64,000 bases of DNA from JAAYDI01 sp052034005 (GTDB lineage: Bacteria > Planctomycetota > Planctomycetia > Pirellulales > Pirellulaceae): assembly GCA_052034005.1 (NCBI GenBank), contig JBPOJB010000035.1, positions 1 through 64,000 on the forward strand, read 5' to 3'. Position 1 is the stretch's first letter. Every line of letters begins with the position of its first letter. A program made the position numbers and the translations under genes. The notes beneath the pieces were generated by a model, which had not been told where the DNA came from, searched no databases, and saw only the letters and a program-made list of their open reading frames with translations. Below, piece by piece: positions 25,463 to 34,976 of the stretch.

Positions 25463-28384
25463 ATGAACGGTATTCGTCATCGATTCTGGCTGCTGGGCGT
25501 CTTGTTACTCATCGTGGTGGGGATCGCGGCCGCACCCGTCTATCGGTGGGGCATGGCCCAGCGCGACGCCCATTACCTGTCGCGTGCCCAGGCGGCATTG
25601 GCGGCGGGCGATTATGGTCAGGCGGAGTCGTACGCGGCGCGGGTGCTGACGCGGTGCAGCAACCGCGAGGCGTCGATGGTGGCCGGCGAGGCGGCCATGA
25701 TGGCGGGCCGGGTGGATCAGGCGATCGACTATTTCCGTCCGCTCCTGTCGGAGACGGATGCCGACGCGGTGGTGGTGATCGCGGCGGCGGCGCAGATGTA
25801 TGAGGAGAAGGGTGATGCGCGGGAGGCTGAGCGGCTGTACCGGCGTGCCCTGGAGTTGGACCCGCAGCAGACGTTTGCCAAGCGCCAGTTGATGCGGTTG
25901 TTGACCCTCGAGGGGCGCAATCGCGAAGCGCTGTCCCTGCGGTTCGAGTTAGCGCGAACCGGGCGGGTCGACCGTGCGGACCTCATACTGCTGGGCAACC
26001 CTTACGCTTATCCGGACAACGAGGAGGTGCAGGGTTTCGAGCGGCTGGACCGCGACAACCCGATGTGGTGGCTGGCTCGGGCACAGCTGATGGCACGTGC
26101 CGGCCAATCGCAGGCGGCCCGCCCGCTATTCGAGAAGGTGGTCGCGGCGGTGCCCGACTTTCCGGAAGGGCAAGTGGGGTTGGGGCTGTGTTTGCTGGAG
26201 GTTGGCACGCCGCACGAGTTCTGGCAATGGACCCAGAGCGTGCCGGAGTCGACCAAGACGCACGCCGACTACTGGGTGATTCTGGGCTTGTGGGCCCAGC
26301 GTCACGGCCAGCCCCAGGCGGCAGCCCGCTGTTTCTGGGAGACGCTGCGCCGCGACCCGACCTACCGGCTGGCGATCTACCAGTTGTCGGTGGCGCTGGT
26401 GGCGGACGGCCAGCCGGCGCTGGCCAAGCCGTTCGAGGAGTTGTCGGCCCAGTACAGCGCGCTGATGGCAACGATGCTGGTGCTCTTCCACCGGAACCCT
26501 GACGACCTGGAGGCGATGCAGGAGATGGCCGTGCACACGGAGCGGTTGGGCCGTTTCTGGGAGGCCATGAACTGGCGCCGCTTCCTGCTGCTCAAGATGC
26601 CGTACGACATCGAGTCCCAACAGGCGGTGGCGCGCCTGCGGCCCCTGCTGGGATCGAACGTGCCGCGCGTCGCCCCGGATTACGACCCGGCCCGCAAGCT
26701 GGACCTGTCGTCCTACCCGTTGCCGCACATCGAGGAGCCGAGAGATACGGTGTCGGCGGTCGGCGCCAACCTGGACCACGAGGCGATCCGCTTTGCCGAG
26801 GTGGCCCAAGCGGCCGGGCTCGACTTCACCTATTTCCCGGGCGACGACCCGGAGACGCCGGGCCGCCGCATGTTCGAGTTCACCGGCGGGGGCGTGGCGG
26901 TCCTGGATTACGATGGTGACGACTGGCCGGACATCTATTTCACGCAAGGCGTCCACTGGCCGCGTCGGGAAGGGCAACCGGTGCTGCGCGACCAGTTGTT
27001 CCGGAACCTGGGTGACGGCCGGTTCGCCAACGTCACCGAACAGGCGGGGCTGGGCGACGACCGGTTCGGCCAAGGCGTCGCGGCGGGTGATTTCAACAAC
27101 GACGGCTATCCCGACCTGTACGTGGGGAATGTGGGCGCCAACCGGCTGTATCGCAACAACGGGGACGGCACCTTCACGGAGGTGACGGACGAGGCGGGTG
27201 TGGGCGGCGAGCTGTGGACCACCAGCGGCCTGATCGCCGATCTCAACGGGGACGGGATCCCCGACCTGCTCGAAGTGAACTATCTGACGGGGAAGATCAG
27301 CGAGTTGATGTGCCCCCGCACCTGCTCGCCGGCCAACTTCGAGGCCGAGCAGGAACGGTTCTTCCTGGGACAGGGTGATGGCACGTTCATCGACCAGACG
27401 GTGGAGGCGGGCTTCACCGCCCCGGACGGCAAGAGCCTGGGTGTCGTCGCGCTCGACTTGAACGAATCGGGACAGCTCAGCCTGTTCATCTCGAACGATA
27501 CGACCGCCAACTTCTTGTACGTGAACGACCAGCCGCGGGGCGCGCCGCCCGCGTTCGTGGAGTCGGCGTTGGTGCGCGGCGTCGCATTCGACCGGGAAGG
27601 CGGCGCCCAGGCGTCGATGGGGATCGCCGTGGACGACGTCAATCGCGACGGACTGCTCGACATCTGCGTGGCGAACTTCTACCACGAATTCAACGTGCTC
27701 TACGAACAGGCGCCGGGCGGCTTCTTCACCGAAGTCTCCCGCGAACGCGGACTGGCCGAACCGAGCTACTCCATTCTGACGTTCGGCATCCAGTTCGTGG
27801 ACGTCGACCTCGACGGCTGGAGCGATCTGCTCAGCGCCAACGGGCATGTCGACGACTTCAGCGACGAAGGGACGCCCTACCGCATGCCGCCCCACGTGTC
27901 CCACAACGTCGGCGGCCAGTTCGTCGAACTCTGTGAGAGCTGCGGACCGTTCTTCCAGGGCGCTTATCTCGGACGTAGCATGGCCCGACTCGATTGGAAC
28001 CGCGACGGCAAGGGCGAGTGGGTCGTGTCCCACCTGGATACGCCGGCCGCCCTGTTCGAAAACCAGACCGAGCCGTGCGGCAACTTCCTGGGCATCACGT
28101 TCGTCGGTACCGAGTGCCAACGCGACGCAATCGGCACCACCTGCTGGATCACCGTGGGTGACCAGACCATCATGAAACAGCTCTATGGCGGGAGCGGGTA
28201 CCACGCCAGCAACGAGCCGCTCCTGCTGTTCGGCCTGGGCGCGGCCTCGGTCGTCGACCGCCTGGAAGTGCGCTGGCCGGGCGGGGCGCGGCAGACATTC
28301 GAGCAGGTTCCGGGCAATTGCTCGTACCGTCTTGTCGAGGGGGCCGACACCCTGCATGAGATCCCGAAAGACGCCGCCCCTTAG
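25463..28384 (+). CDS. TPR + FG-GAP/VCBS repeats + ASPIC/UnbV protein (CRTAC1-like)
   Basis: 973 residues from the ATG at 25463. An N-terminal membrane helix (~8-26) acts as signal anchor. Tetratricopeptide-like helical repeats follow (~35-390). The second half is a beta-propeller of FG-GAP/VCBS repeats with Ca-binding-like loops ('DYDGDDWPDIY', 'DFNNDGYPDLY', 'DLNGDGIPDLL', 'DVNRDGLLDIC', 'DVDLDGWSDLL', 'DWNRDGKGEWV'). The C-terminal ASPIC/UnbV domain includes 'TECQRDAIGTTCWI' and 'NEPLLLFGLGAASVVDRLEVRWPGG'. It is extracytoplasmic, in the family of CRTAC1/UnbV proteins whose biochemical role in bacteria is unknown. A paralogue of the same layout lies 1.9 kb downstream, with a DUF1559 gene between. 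Confidence 0.88.
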   Translation: MNGIRHRFWLLGVLLLIVVGIAAAPVYRWGMAQRDAHYLSRAQAALAAGDYGQAESYAARVLTRCSNREASMVAGEAAMMAGRVDQAIDYFRPLLSETDADAVVVIAAAAQMYEEKGDAREAERLYRRALELDPQQTFAKRQLMRLLTLEGRNREALSLRFELARTGRVDRADLILLGNPYAYPDNEEVQGFERLDRDNPMWWLARAQLMARAGQSQAARPLFEKVVAAVPDFPEGQVGLGLCLLEVGTPHEFWQWTQSVPESTKTHADYWVILGLWAQRHGQPQAAARCFWETLRRDPTYRLAIYQLSVALVADGQPALAKPFEELSAQYSALMATMLVLFHRNPDDLEAMQEMAVHTERLGRFWEAMNWRRFLLLKMPYDIESQQAVARLRPLLGSNVPRVAPDYDPARKLDLSSYPLPHIEEPRDTVSAVGANLDHEAIRFAEVAQAAGLDFTYFPGDDPETPGRRMFEFTGGGVAVLDYDGDDWPDIYFTQGVHWPRREGQPVLRDQLFRNLGDGRFANVTEQAGLGDDRFGQGVAAGDFNNDGYPDLYVGNVGANRLYRNNGDGTFTEVTDEAGVGGELWTTSGLIADLNGDGIPDLLEVNYLTGKISELMCPRTCSPANFEAEQERFFLGQGDGTFIDQTVEAGFTAPDGKSLGVVALDLNESGQLSLFISNDTTANFLYVNDQPRGAPPAFVESALVRGVAFDREGGAQASMGIAVDDVNRDGLLDICVANFYHEFNVLYEQAPGGFFTEVSRERGLAEPSYSILTFGIQFVDVDLDGWSDLLSANGHVDDFSDEGTPYRMPPHVSHNVGGQFVELCESCGPFFQGAYLGRSMARLDWNRDGKGEWVVSHLDTPAALFENQTEPCGNFLGITFVGTECQRDAIGTTCWITVGDQTIMKQLYGGSGYHASNEPLLLFGLGAASVVDRLEVRWPGGARQTFEQVPGNCSYRLVEGADTLHEIPKDAAP

Positions 28385-28476
28385 CGGCGATCCGGCCCGA
28401 GGGGCGTACCGGCGGGGCGGACGCGGTGGTGCCGCATCGGGCAGGTTCTGGGTGATCACGGGGCCGGAAACACAGC

Positions 28477-28509
28477 AGCCTCGAGCGCCTCAGGGAAACG
28501 CTCGAGGCT
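28477..28509. terminator. Hairpin terminator between convergent genes
   Basis: An 11-bp perfect stem (AGCCTCGAGCG, 28477-28487, with CGCTCGAGGCT, 28499-28509) and an 11-nt loop, between the TPR/UnbV gene and the convergent small lipoprotein gene. It could serve both directions. No long T-run. Confidence 0.55.
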
Positions 28510-28555
28510 CGCAGACGGTTCGAAGCCCCTATTGCTGCTTCGCAGGAACTCGTTT

Positions 28556-28750
28556 CTAGGGCTTTGCCTTCGCCCCCTCCTTGGACGACTCGGGAGCCCA
28601 TTTGCTGCGTTCCACCACACCCGCATCATGGCCTGCCGGAATCGTCTCCTGCGGCTTGAGCTCCGTGATCCCCTTCTTGTCGCAGCCCAGCGGGACCGTC
28701 ATCACCGAGGCCAGGGCCATCACACACAACAGCAGCTTCAACCACTTCAT
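28556..28750 (-). CDS. Small putative lipoprotein
   Basis: 64 residues from the ATG at 28750. It has a basic N-terminus, a hydrophobic segment 'LLLCVMALASVMTVPLG' and then Cys at about residue 23 followed by DKK. This is lipoprotein-like although Pro at -3 is not standard. The mature part is short, charged and rich in Lys/Glu ('KGITELKPQETIPAGHD', 'SKEGAKAKP'). It has no domain. Small lipoproteins next to DUF1559 genes are common in planctomycetes (from memory). Low-information, but reading frame, signal and Cys are coherent. Confidence 0.6.
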   Translation of the reverse strand: MKWLKLLLCVMALASVMTVPLGCDKKGITELKPQETIPAGHDAGVVERSKWAPESSKEGAKAKP

Positions 28751-28907
28751 CGCTTGGTACTCCAAACTGGCGTAGGAAACCGGTCAGACATCCCCAACTG
28801 GGGGTCGGGGAACCTAAGGCACATTCGCGCGACAGCACACTACCCATAAAGGTGGATTTTCTGCATTTGCCCGGTGGCGGAAAATCCCAAGATCTGGCAC
28901 AACTTAC

Positions 28908-28936
28908 TTGTAATTCTTGGGCGAGCCAGATACACT
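28908..28936 (+). promoter_or_regulatory. Possible promoter of the DUF1559 gene
   Basis: TTGTAA (28908-28913), 17-nt spacer, TACACT (28931-28936), about 105 nt upstream of the ATG. The region is clearly more A/T-rich than its surroundings. Confidence 0.4.
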
Positions 28937-29040
28937 CCTTCTAGCATGTGCGTTATGCTGTGCCAACCACCCGTTAAGGACTGAGCCGCAAATCGCGCGG
29001 AATATTCCATTATTGTTTTGTTTTGTCGGAGGAGGGTCTT

Positions 29041-30105
29041 ATGAAATCTTTCGTTCGAAGAAGCAAGGCTTTCACACTCGTAGAGTTGCTGGTGGTGATC
29101 GCCATCATCGGCATCCTCGTCGCGCTCTTGCTTCCTGCGGTGCAAGCCGCCCGTGAAGCGGCTCGTCGCATGCAGTGCACGAACCACTTGAAACAGTTGG
29201 GCCTGGCCAACCACAACTACCACGACGTGTACAAGTGTCTGCCGCCGTTCCGTTGTGGGACCATGACCAACTCGGCCTTGAGTGGGATCGTCAGCCTCGC
29301 GCCGTTTTACGAAGCCGCCAACGTCTACAACCGTGCGAAGACGTTTGACTTCGGCCCGTGGCCGTGGGAGGGAACCAACAACGTCTGGACGGTGCGGATC
29401 CCGACACTGGTGTGCCCGTCGGACACGGAGTGGCTGCTCAGCGGGATTGGCAACTGCAGCTACAAGTTCTGCATGGGCACGGTGATGGACCGGCAGGAGG
29501 ACTCGTGGGGTGGCGAGTGGAATCAGGCGCCCAACGGTTGCTATGCCAACATCGCATCCAACGACGGTGACCGGTACGGTGACGGCTGGCGCCGGCGGAA
29601 GTGCTATGGCTTCCGCGACATCCGCGACGGGACGAGCCAGACGATCGCGATGAGCGAGCGGCGCATCGGCACGATGCCGCGGACCTGGTACGACATCGCC
29701 AACGTGGCCGAGAACATCATGCCGCCGTCGGGTCCGGACCAGAACAACACGCTGGAGTGGTTCAACGCCTGTTGGGCGACCACATCGCAGTACGGTGGCA
29801 AGCGGTACAACGACACGGGCGTGCAGGTGCACGAGAACCAGTGGGAGAACGCGGGCGTTCGGTTCCCCGATGGTCGTCCGTACTATGCAGGGTTCGTGAC
29901 CATCATTCCGCCCAACGGCCCGTCGTGCGAGCCGTGGGTGGGTGACTGGGATCGCGGCGTGTACACGGCGTCGAGCCGCCACCCGGGGATCGTCAACGGC
30001 CTGATGGCTGACGGTGCGGTCCGCCAGTTCGCGAACAACATCAACGTTCAGACCTGGTGGGGGTTGGGCACGCGTGCAGAGGCGGAGGTGCTGGGCGAAT
30101 TCTAG
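29041..30105 (+). CDS. DUF1559 protein with type IV pilin-like N-terminus
   Basis: 354 residues from the ATG at 29041, preceded by GGAGGAG. It has a class III-type prepilin leader with cleavage expected before F11 in 'KAF-TLVELLVVIAIIGILVA', including the conserved Glu at +5. 'AAREAARRMQCTNHLKQLGLA' and the late 'GIVNGLMADGAVRQFANNI' are hallmarks of DUF1559 (SBP_bac_10-like) proteins, which are hugely expanded in planctomycetes. It is expected to be processed by prepilin peptidase and exposed at or beyond the inner membrane. The function is unknown; a structural/pseudopilin role is likely. It has its own terminator, so it is probably expressed separately and strongly. Confidence 0.92.
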   Translation: MKSFVRRSKAFTLVELLVVIAIIGILVALLLPAVQAAREAARRMQCTNHLKQLGLANHNYHDVYKCLPPFRCGTMTNSALSGIVSLAPFYEAANVYNRAKTFDFGPWPWEGTNNVWTVRIPTLVCPSDTEWLLSGIGNCSYKFCMGTVMDRQEDSWGGEWNQAPNGCYANIASNDGDRYGDGWRRRKCYGFRDIRDGTSQTIAMSERRIGTMPRTWYDIANVAENIMPPSGPDQNNTLEWFNACWATTSQYGGKRYNDTGVQVHENQWENAGVRFPDGRPYYAGFVTIIPPNGPSCEPWVGDWDRGVYTASSRHPGIVNGLMADGAVRQFANNINVQTWWGLGTRAEAEVLGEF

Positions 30106-30143
30106 ACCCGGACATGGATGGTAGCGTGTCGTGAACAATCAGG

Positions 30144-30183
30144 GCGAGGCAGTAGGAGTTCCTGCTGCCTTGCTTTGTTTCTT
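30144..30183 (+). terminator. Rho-independent terminator after the DUF1559 gene
   Basis: A 14-bp stem with two G-U pairs (arms 30144-30157 and 30160-30173, practical loop AGTT) directly followed by a T-rich tail TTTGTTTCTT. It is a textbook intrinsic terminator. Confidence 0.75.
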
Positions 30184-30245
30184 GCTTGCCAGTGCGTGGC
30201 CGGCGCTTGTCCAGAGCAACCTGAAACGCACTGAAGGAGTGCGCG

Positions 30246-33236
30246 GTGACCGCGGTTGACTCGCGACAGAACAGGGTTTTCTCCTGGTGGTTCGTACTCG
30301 TGCCGGCGTTGGTTCTGGCGGGTGTGGGATACTACATCCTGCAGCCGATTCTGTCTCCCGAGCCCCTGCCGGCAGGCATGGAGATGTCGGCGACAGTGGA
30401 GGACGCTCGCGCGTTTCTGATGCGTGACGATTACGCGTTGGCCGAATCGTTGGCGCGCAGCGTCATCCTGGCGGACCCGTCGGTCGCGGACGCCTACCTG
30501 ATTGCCGGGGAGGCCGCGCTCAAGTCGGGCGAGGCGGAGGCGGCCCTCGCCTATTTCACGGCCGTACCCGAGACGGCTCAGGCGCAGTACGTGACCAGCC
30601 GCTGGTCGATGGGGAACATCCGGCTGTTCCAGGGCGAGCTGCGTGAAGCGGAACAGCTTTATCGCGAGGCACTGCGGGTGGACTCGAAGTCCGTCGTGGC
30701 GTGCGAGCGGCTGGCGTTCATTCTGGGCGTGGAAGGGCGGCGGCGGGAATCGGTCCCGTACCTGCTCGAACCGATCCGCTGCGGTCAGATCTACGTCGAG
30801 CCGCTGATCCTGTTGGGCACGGTGGACTCGCGGAGCCTGGAGTATGAAGGGATCGTTGAGCAGTCGCGGAAGGTCGATCCGGACTATTGGGTCCCGCTGC
30901 TCGGCCCGGCGCGCGTCAAGGTGTACACCGCGAAGTACGACGAGGCGGAAGCGATGCTCCGCGAGGTCCTCCGGCACGCGCCCGAGCAGGTGGAGGCGCA
31001 TGCCCTGCTGGGCTCTGTGGTGGTGGAGCGGCACGATGCGGAGAATTTCCGCGCCTGGCGCGAGGCGTTGCCGCCGGCCGCGGACCAGCACGCGGACGTC
31101 TGGTTCGCCAAAGGAAGCTGGGCCGAGAGTCACGGTGAACCGGAAGGGGCGGCTCGGTGTTACTGGGAGGCGATCCGGCTCGATCCCAGCCACTTGAAAG
31201 CCAACTTCCGACTGTCGCGGCTGCTGGTGGCCCTGGGCAAAACGGCCGACGCCGAGCCGTTCGGCAAGCGGGCCGAGCTGCTCGATCGGCTGCTCCAGGT
31301 CCTGTCGAAGCTCTACGAGCGGCGCGAACAGCAGTTGGGGAAGGACGAGCTGTGGCGGGCGGGCGAACTGTGCGAATCGCTCGGCCGGATGTGGGAAGCC
31401 TGGGCCTGGTACAGCCTGACGCGGACCGCAGACCCGAACGACGCGACCGTCAAGCAGGCGGTGGATCGACTCACTTCGAAAGTCAGCGAGAATCCACCGC
31501 TGACGACGCTCGACGCCCAGCCGGCCAGACGTGTGGATCTGTCATCCTGGCCGTTGCCGACCTGGAAAACGACGGCCGTCGAACCGCCGACGGAAGCGGT
31601 CGCGGACCTGCCGCGGTTCGTCAACACGGCGGTCGAGGCGGGGCTGGAGTTCATCTGCAACACGGGAGACGACCCGCAGGTGCCCGGTGCGTTGCTGGCG
31701 CAGCAAAATGGCGGCGCGATCGCGGTGCTCGACTACGACGCGGACGGCTGGCCGGACCTGTTCTTCGCCCAATGCGGTCCCTGGCCGATCGACCCCTCCC
31801 AGACCACGGATCGCGATCGCCTGTTCCGCAACCAGGGTGACGGCACGTTCGTCGATGTCACGCAGCAGGCGCTGCTGGGCGACACGTCGTATAGCCAGGG
31901 GGCGGCGGTCGGCGACTACGACAACGACGGCTGGCCGGACCTGTTCGTGGCGAACATCGGCGCCAACCGGTTGTACCACAACGAAGGTGATGGCACGTTT
32001 ACGGAGGTCACGCAGGCGGCCGGCATCGCCGGCCAGACCTGGTCGACCAGTTGCCTGATTGCGGACCTCAACGGCGACCACTGGTCGGACATCTTCGTGG
32101 TGAACTACCTGGCGGGCCGGGAGCCGCTCGAGACCGAGTGCTACGTGGGCAAGGAGAAACGCGCCTGCTCGCCGGCGAATTTCCCAGCGGCCGAGGACCA
32201 GTTGCTGTTGGGGCTTGGGGACGGCCGCTTCGCCGATGTCACGGCCGAGTCGGGCATTCTGGCGCCGGACGGCAAGGGGTTGGGCCTGGTCGCGGTGGAC
32301 CTCCATGGCACGGGTCAGCTCAGCCTGTACGTGAGCAACGACACGACCGCGAATTTCTATTTCGTGAATCAGACGGGCCAGCCGGGCGGTCCGCCGCGGT
32401 TCCAGGAAAGCGCGCTGCTGGCCGGCTTGGCCTTCGACCGCGACGGGGCGGCCCAGGCGTCCATGGGGATCGCGGTCGGGGACGGCGACGAAGACGGCCT
32501 GCTCGACCTGTTCGTCACCAGTTTCATGCTGGAGGCCAACACGTATTACCGGCAGATCGCTCCCGACCTGTTCCAGGACGCGAGCGATGTGATGGGCCTC
32601 CGCGACGCCAGCATCGGTCGATTGACGTTTGGCGCCCAGTTCATCGACTTCGAGCTGGATGGCCGGCTCGATCTGGTGACGGCCTGCGGGCACGTCGATG
32701 ACTTCCGCTACAAGGGCGAGCCGTACAAGATGCAGCCCCAGGCGTTTGCCAACCGCGGCCAAGGCCAGTTTGTGGAGCTGGACAACGCGCAACTGGGCCC
32801 GTTTTTCGAAGGCGAGTATCTCGGTCGCGCGCTGGCACTGCTCGACGTCGACCGGGACGGCAAGCAGGATTTCGCGGTGTTGAATCTGGGTGACCCGGCG
32901 GCCCTGGTCGTCAATCGCACGCCGACCACCGGGCACTACCTGGCACTGCACCTGCGCGGGGTGGAGTGCCAACGTGACGCGATCGGGGCGACGGTGCATG
33001 CGGTCGTCGGCCCGCGCACGCTGGTGCGGCAGCTGACGGCGGGGGACGGGTTCCAGTGCAGTAATCAGCACATCGTGCATGTGGGCCTGGGGGACGCGGC
33101 GCGCATCGACCAGTTGCAGGTCCGGTGGCCCAACGGCAGGCAGCAGACGTTTGACGACGTGCCGGCCGATCGCGAGGTGATGCTGGTGGAGGGCGCCGCG
33201 GAACTGATGGACCTGCCGCGCGACCGGGAGGATTGA
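30246..33236 (+). CDS. Second TPR + FG-GAP/VCBS + ASPIC/UnbV protein (paralogue)
   Basis: 996 residues from GTG at 30246, with AGGAG 7 nt upstream. It has the same layout as the gene at 25463: membrane anchor ~14-36, TPR-like region ~50-400, propeller repeats ('DYDADGWPDLFF', 'DYDNDGWPDLFV', 'DLNGDHWSDIFV', 'DGDEDGLLDLFV', 'DVDRDGKQDFAV') and a C-terminal ASPIC/UnbV domain ('VECQRDAIGATVHA', 'HVGLGDAARIDQLQVRWPNG'). The two proteins align along their whole length but are clearly diverged, an old duplication. 'AEAALAYFTAVP' and similar TPR units suggest protein-protein contact. Role unknown; probably extracytoplasmic. Confidence 0.88.
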   Translation: MTAVDSRQNRVFSWWFVLVPALVLAGVGYYILQPILSPEPLPAGMEMSATVEDARAFLMRDDYALAESLARSVILADPSVADAYLIAGEAALKSGEAEAALAYFTAVPETAQAQYVTSRWSMGNIRLFQGELREAEQLYREALRVDSKSVVACERLAFILGVEGRRRESVPYLLEPIRCGQIYVEPLILLGTVDSRSLEYEGIVEQSRKVDPDYWVPLLGPARVKVYTAKYDEAEAMLREVLRHAPEQVEAHALLGSVVVERHDAENFRAWREALPPAADQHADVWFAKGSWAESHGEPEGAARCYWEAIRLDPSHLKANFRLSRLLVALGKTADAEPFGKRAELLDRLLQVLSKLYERREQQLGKDELWRAGELCESLGRMWEAWAWYSLTRTADPNDATVKQAVDRLTSKVSENPPLTTLDAQPARRVDLSSWPLPTWKTTAVEPPTEAVADLPRFVNTAVEAGLEFICNTGDDPQVPGALLAQQNGGAIAVLDYDADGWPDLFFAQCGPWPIDPSQTTDRDRLFRNQGDGTFVDVTQQALLGDTSYSQGAAVGDYDNDGWPDLFVANIGANRLYHNEGDGTFTEVTQAAGIAGQTWSTSCLIADLNGDHWSDIFVVNYLAGREPLETECYVGKEKRACSPANFPAAEDQLLLGLGDGRFADVTAESGILAPDGKGLGLVAVDLHGTGQLSLYVSNDTTANFYFVNQTGQPGGPPRFQESALLAGLAFDRDGAAQASMGIAVGDGDEDGLLDLFVTSFMLEANTYYRQIAPDLFQDASDVMGLRDASIGRLTFGAQFIDFELDGRLDLVTACGHVDDFRYKGEPYKMQPQAFANRGQGQFVELDNAQLGPFFEGEYLGRALALLDVDRDGKQDFAVLNLGDPAALVVNRTPTTGHYLALHLRGVECQRDAIGATVHAVVGPRTLVRQLTAGDGFQCSNQHIVHVGLGDAARIDQLQVRWPNGRQQTFDDVPADREVMLVEGAAELMDLPRDRED

Positions 33237-33270
33237 CACGTTACGGCAGCCGAGTCTCCAGAAGCGCCGG

Positions 33271-34956
33271 ATGATGCTGGCCGGCGAAGGGCTGTTGTTC
33301 CTCACGCTGGCAATCGTGTCGACCGCGCCGACCGCGCGCCACATCCATTCGCACTTACCCATCGGCGCCGAGCGGTCCGGGGCCGTCGCGCTGTTGAACC
33401 TCTGGACGATCGGCTGGAACGTGGACCGGCTGAGCCACGGCTATCGTGGTTACTGGGACGCGCCGATGTACTTTCCGGCGCGCGGGACGTTGGCGTTGTC
33501 CGAGCCGTTGACAGTGGCCGGCGCGCTCGCCTGGCCGCTGTGGCGTGTGTTGCCGAGCGCCGTGTCGGTGTACAACACCCTGCTGTTCCTCTTCCTGGCA
33601 CTGAACGGCTGGGTCGGCTGCGCGCTGCTCAAACGCCTGGGAGTCGCCTGGCCGGCGGCGCTGGTCGGCGGCGCGCTGCTTACGCTGTTGCCGCTAATCC
33701 ATTGGCAGCTCGGCGTGTTCCAGCTCACCGGGCTGTGGGGCGTGTGCTGGACGCTGTGTGCCCTGCACGGCGCCCGGCGTCAAGCGCGGCTGCGCGACGG
33801 CCTGCATTTGGGCCTGGCGTTCAGCTGCACCTACCTGCTCTGCTGCTACTATGGCCTGATGCTGAGCATGTTGCTCCTGCCCTGTGCCGGGCTCTGGTGT
33901 GGACGGCGCCTGCGGAGCGGGCGGTTCTTGTCGTGCCTTGGCGTGGCGCTGGCGACGGCCGCAGTGCTGCTCGGCCCGATCGTGGCGCCACAGATCATGG
34001 TCGCGAGACATTACCCAAGTGCGCCGGCGCTGGCGACGATCCGTGAGCTCTCGGTGTCGCCGGCCGATTACTTGATCACGCCGGGTCGCCAGTGGCTGCC
34101 GCTGCCGTCCCGGCCGCGCACGGACGGCCACGTCGCGGTGCCGATGTCGCCCGGCACGCTCAAGTTCGTGCTGGCCGGCGTGGGCGTCGTGTGGGGGTGG
34201 CGCACGCGCCGTCATCGCCGGCTGGTCGCGTTCCTGGCCGGCATGGCGCTGCTGGCCATGCTCCTGTCGATGGGGCCGCGACTGCATTGGCGCGGCCATT
34301 CGCCCTACACGGTGCTGGCCGCCTGCTATCCGGGCCTCAGTCATGCGCGCAACCTGTTCCGGTTCGCGTTCTTCGTGCAATTGTCCGTGGTGCTGCTCGC
34401 GGCGGTAGGTGTCCATGGACTCTACCGGTTGGCCCGGCAGCGGCTCCGCGGCGGCGCCGCGTGGCGTGCCGGCGCGGCCCTGATGGTGATCACCTTGGGC
34501 GTGGTGTTGGCACTTGAGGCCTGGCCGCCGCCCACCAGGCTGTTCGCAGTCCCGAGCGCGGCCGTTCAGGCCGGCTGGATCGAGTGGTTGCGGAGCCCGC
34601 CCCAGGCCCGAGTGCGCTTGATCTGCTTCCCTTTGGCGCCGGGACGCTCCGCGGACGACCATCTGCAGACGACCGTGTGGATGTACTACCAGTTGTTCCA
34701 CTGGCGTCCGTTGGCCAACGGGTACTCGGCCGTCATCCCCGACTCCTACACGCGGTTGGAGCGGGCGCTGGCCGGAGGGCCCGACGCCTCGGGCCTCGCG
34801 GCGCTGCGCGAGGCCGGGATCACGCACTGCCTGTTCGATGCGCCGGCCGGCGCGGCCGCCGATGCCGCTGCGCTCCGAGCGCTGGGATGTGCATTGGTCG
34901 TGGATGATCACCTCGCCGGGGTGCAGATCTGGCGGTTGCCCGGCGACGACCCGTAG
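33271..34956 (+). CDS. Polytopic membrane protein, GT-C/YfhO-like
   Basis: 561 residues, ATG at 33271 (another ATG at 33274), 34 nt after the UnbV paralogue. About ten to twelve transmembrane helices are spread over residues 5-430. A conserved-looking first periplasmic loop has 'LNLWTIGWNVDRLSHGYRGYWDAPMYFP', where GT-C glycosyltransferases place catalytic acidic residues. A C-terminal soluble domain (~440-561) contains 'TVWMYYQLFHWRPLANGYSAVIP'. The overall plan resembles lipid-linked-sugar-dependent GT-C enzymes or YfhO-type proteins. Catalytic activity is inference. Its linkage to the TPR/UnbV gene suggests surface glycan or glycoprotein modification. Confidence 0.65.
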   Translation: MMLAGEGLLFLTLAIVSTAPTARHIHSHLPIGAERSGAVALLNLWTIGWNVDRLSHGYRGYWDAPMYFPARGTLALSEPLTVAGALAWPLWRVLPSAVSVYNTLLFLFLALNGWVGCALLKRLGVAWPAALVGGALLTLLPLIHWQLGVFQLTGLWGVCWTLCALHGARRQARLRDGLHLGLAFSCTYLLCCYYGLMLSMLLLPCAGLWCGRRLRSGRFLSCLGVALATAAVLLGPIVAPQIMVARHYPSAPALATIRELSVSPADYLITPGRQWLPLPSRPRTDGHVAVPMSPGTLKFVLAGVGVVWGWRTRRHRRLVAFLAGMALLAMLLSMGPRLHWRGHSPYTVLAACYPGLSHARNLFRFAFFVQLSVVLLAAVGVHGLYRLARQRLRGGAAWRAGAALMVITLGVVLALEAWPPPTRLFAVPSAAVQAGWIEWLRSPPQARVRLICFPLAPGRSADDHLQTTVWMYYQLFHWRPLANGYSAVIPDSYTRLERALAGGPDASGLAALREAGITHCLFDAPAGAAADAAALRALGCALVVDDHLAGVQIWRLPGDDP

Positions 34957-34976
34957 TCCGAACCGGCAGCGCCGCC

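Noticed and set aside
26126..28459. A 777-codon frame antisense to the TPR/UnbV gene
   Set aside because: Shadow of the sense gene; the propeller and UnbV motifs are on the plus strand.
28491..28560. GGTTCGAAGCC resembling a tRNA T-loop
   Set aside because: No matching T-stem, acceptor stem or anticodon arm can be built around it.
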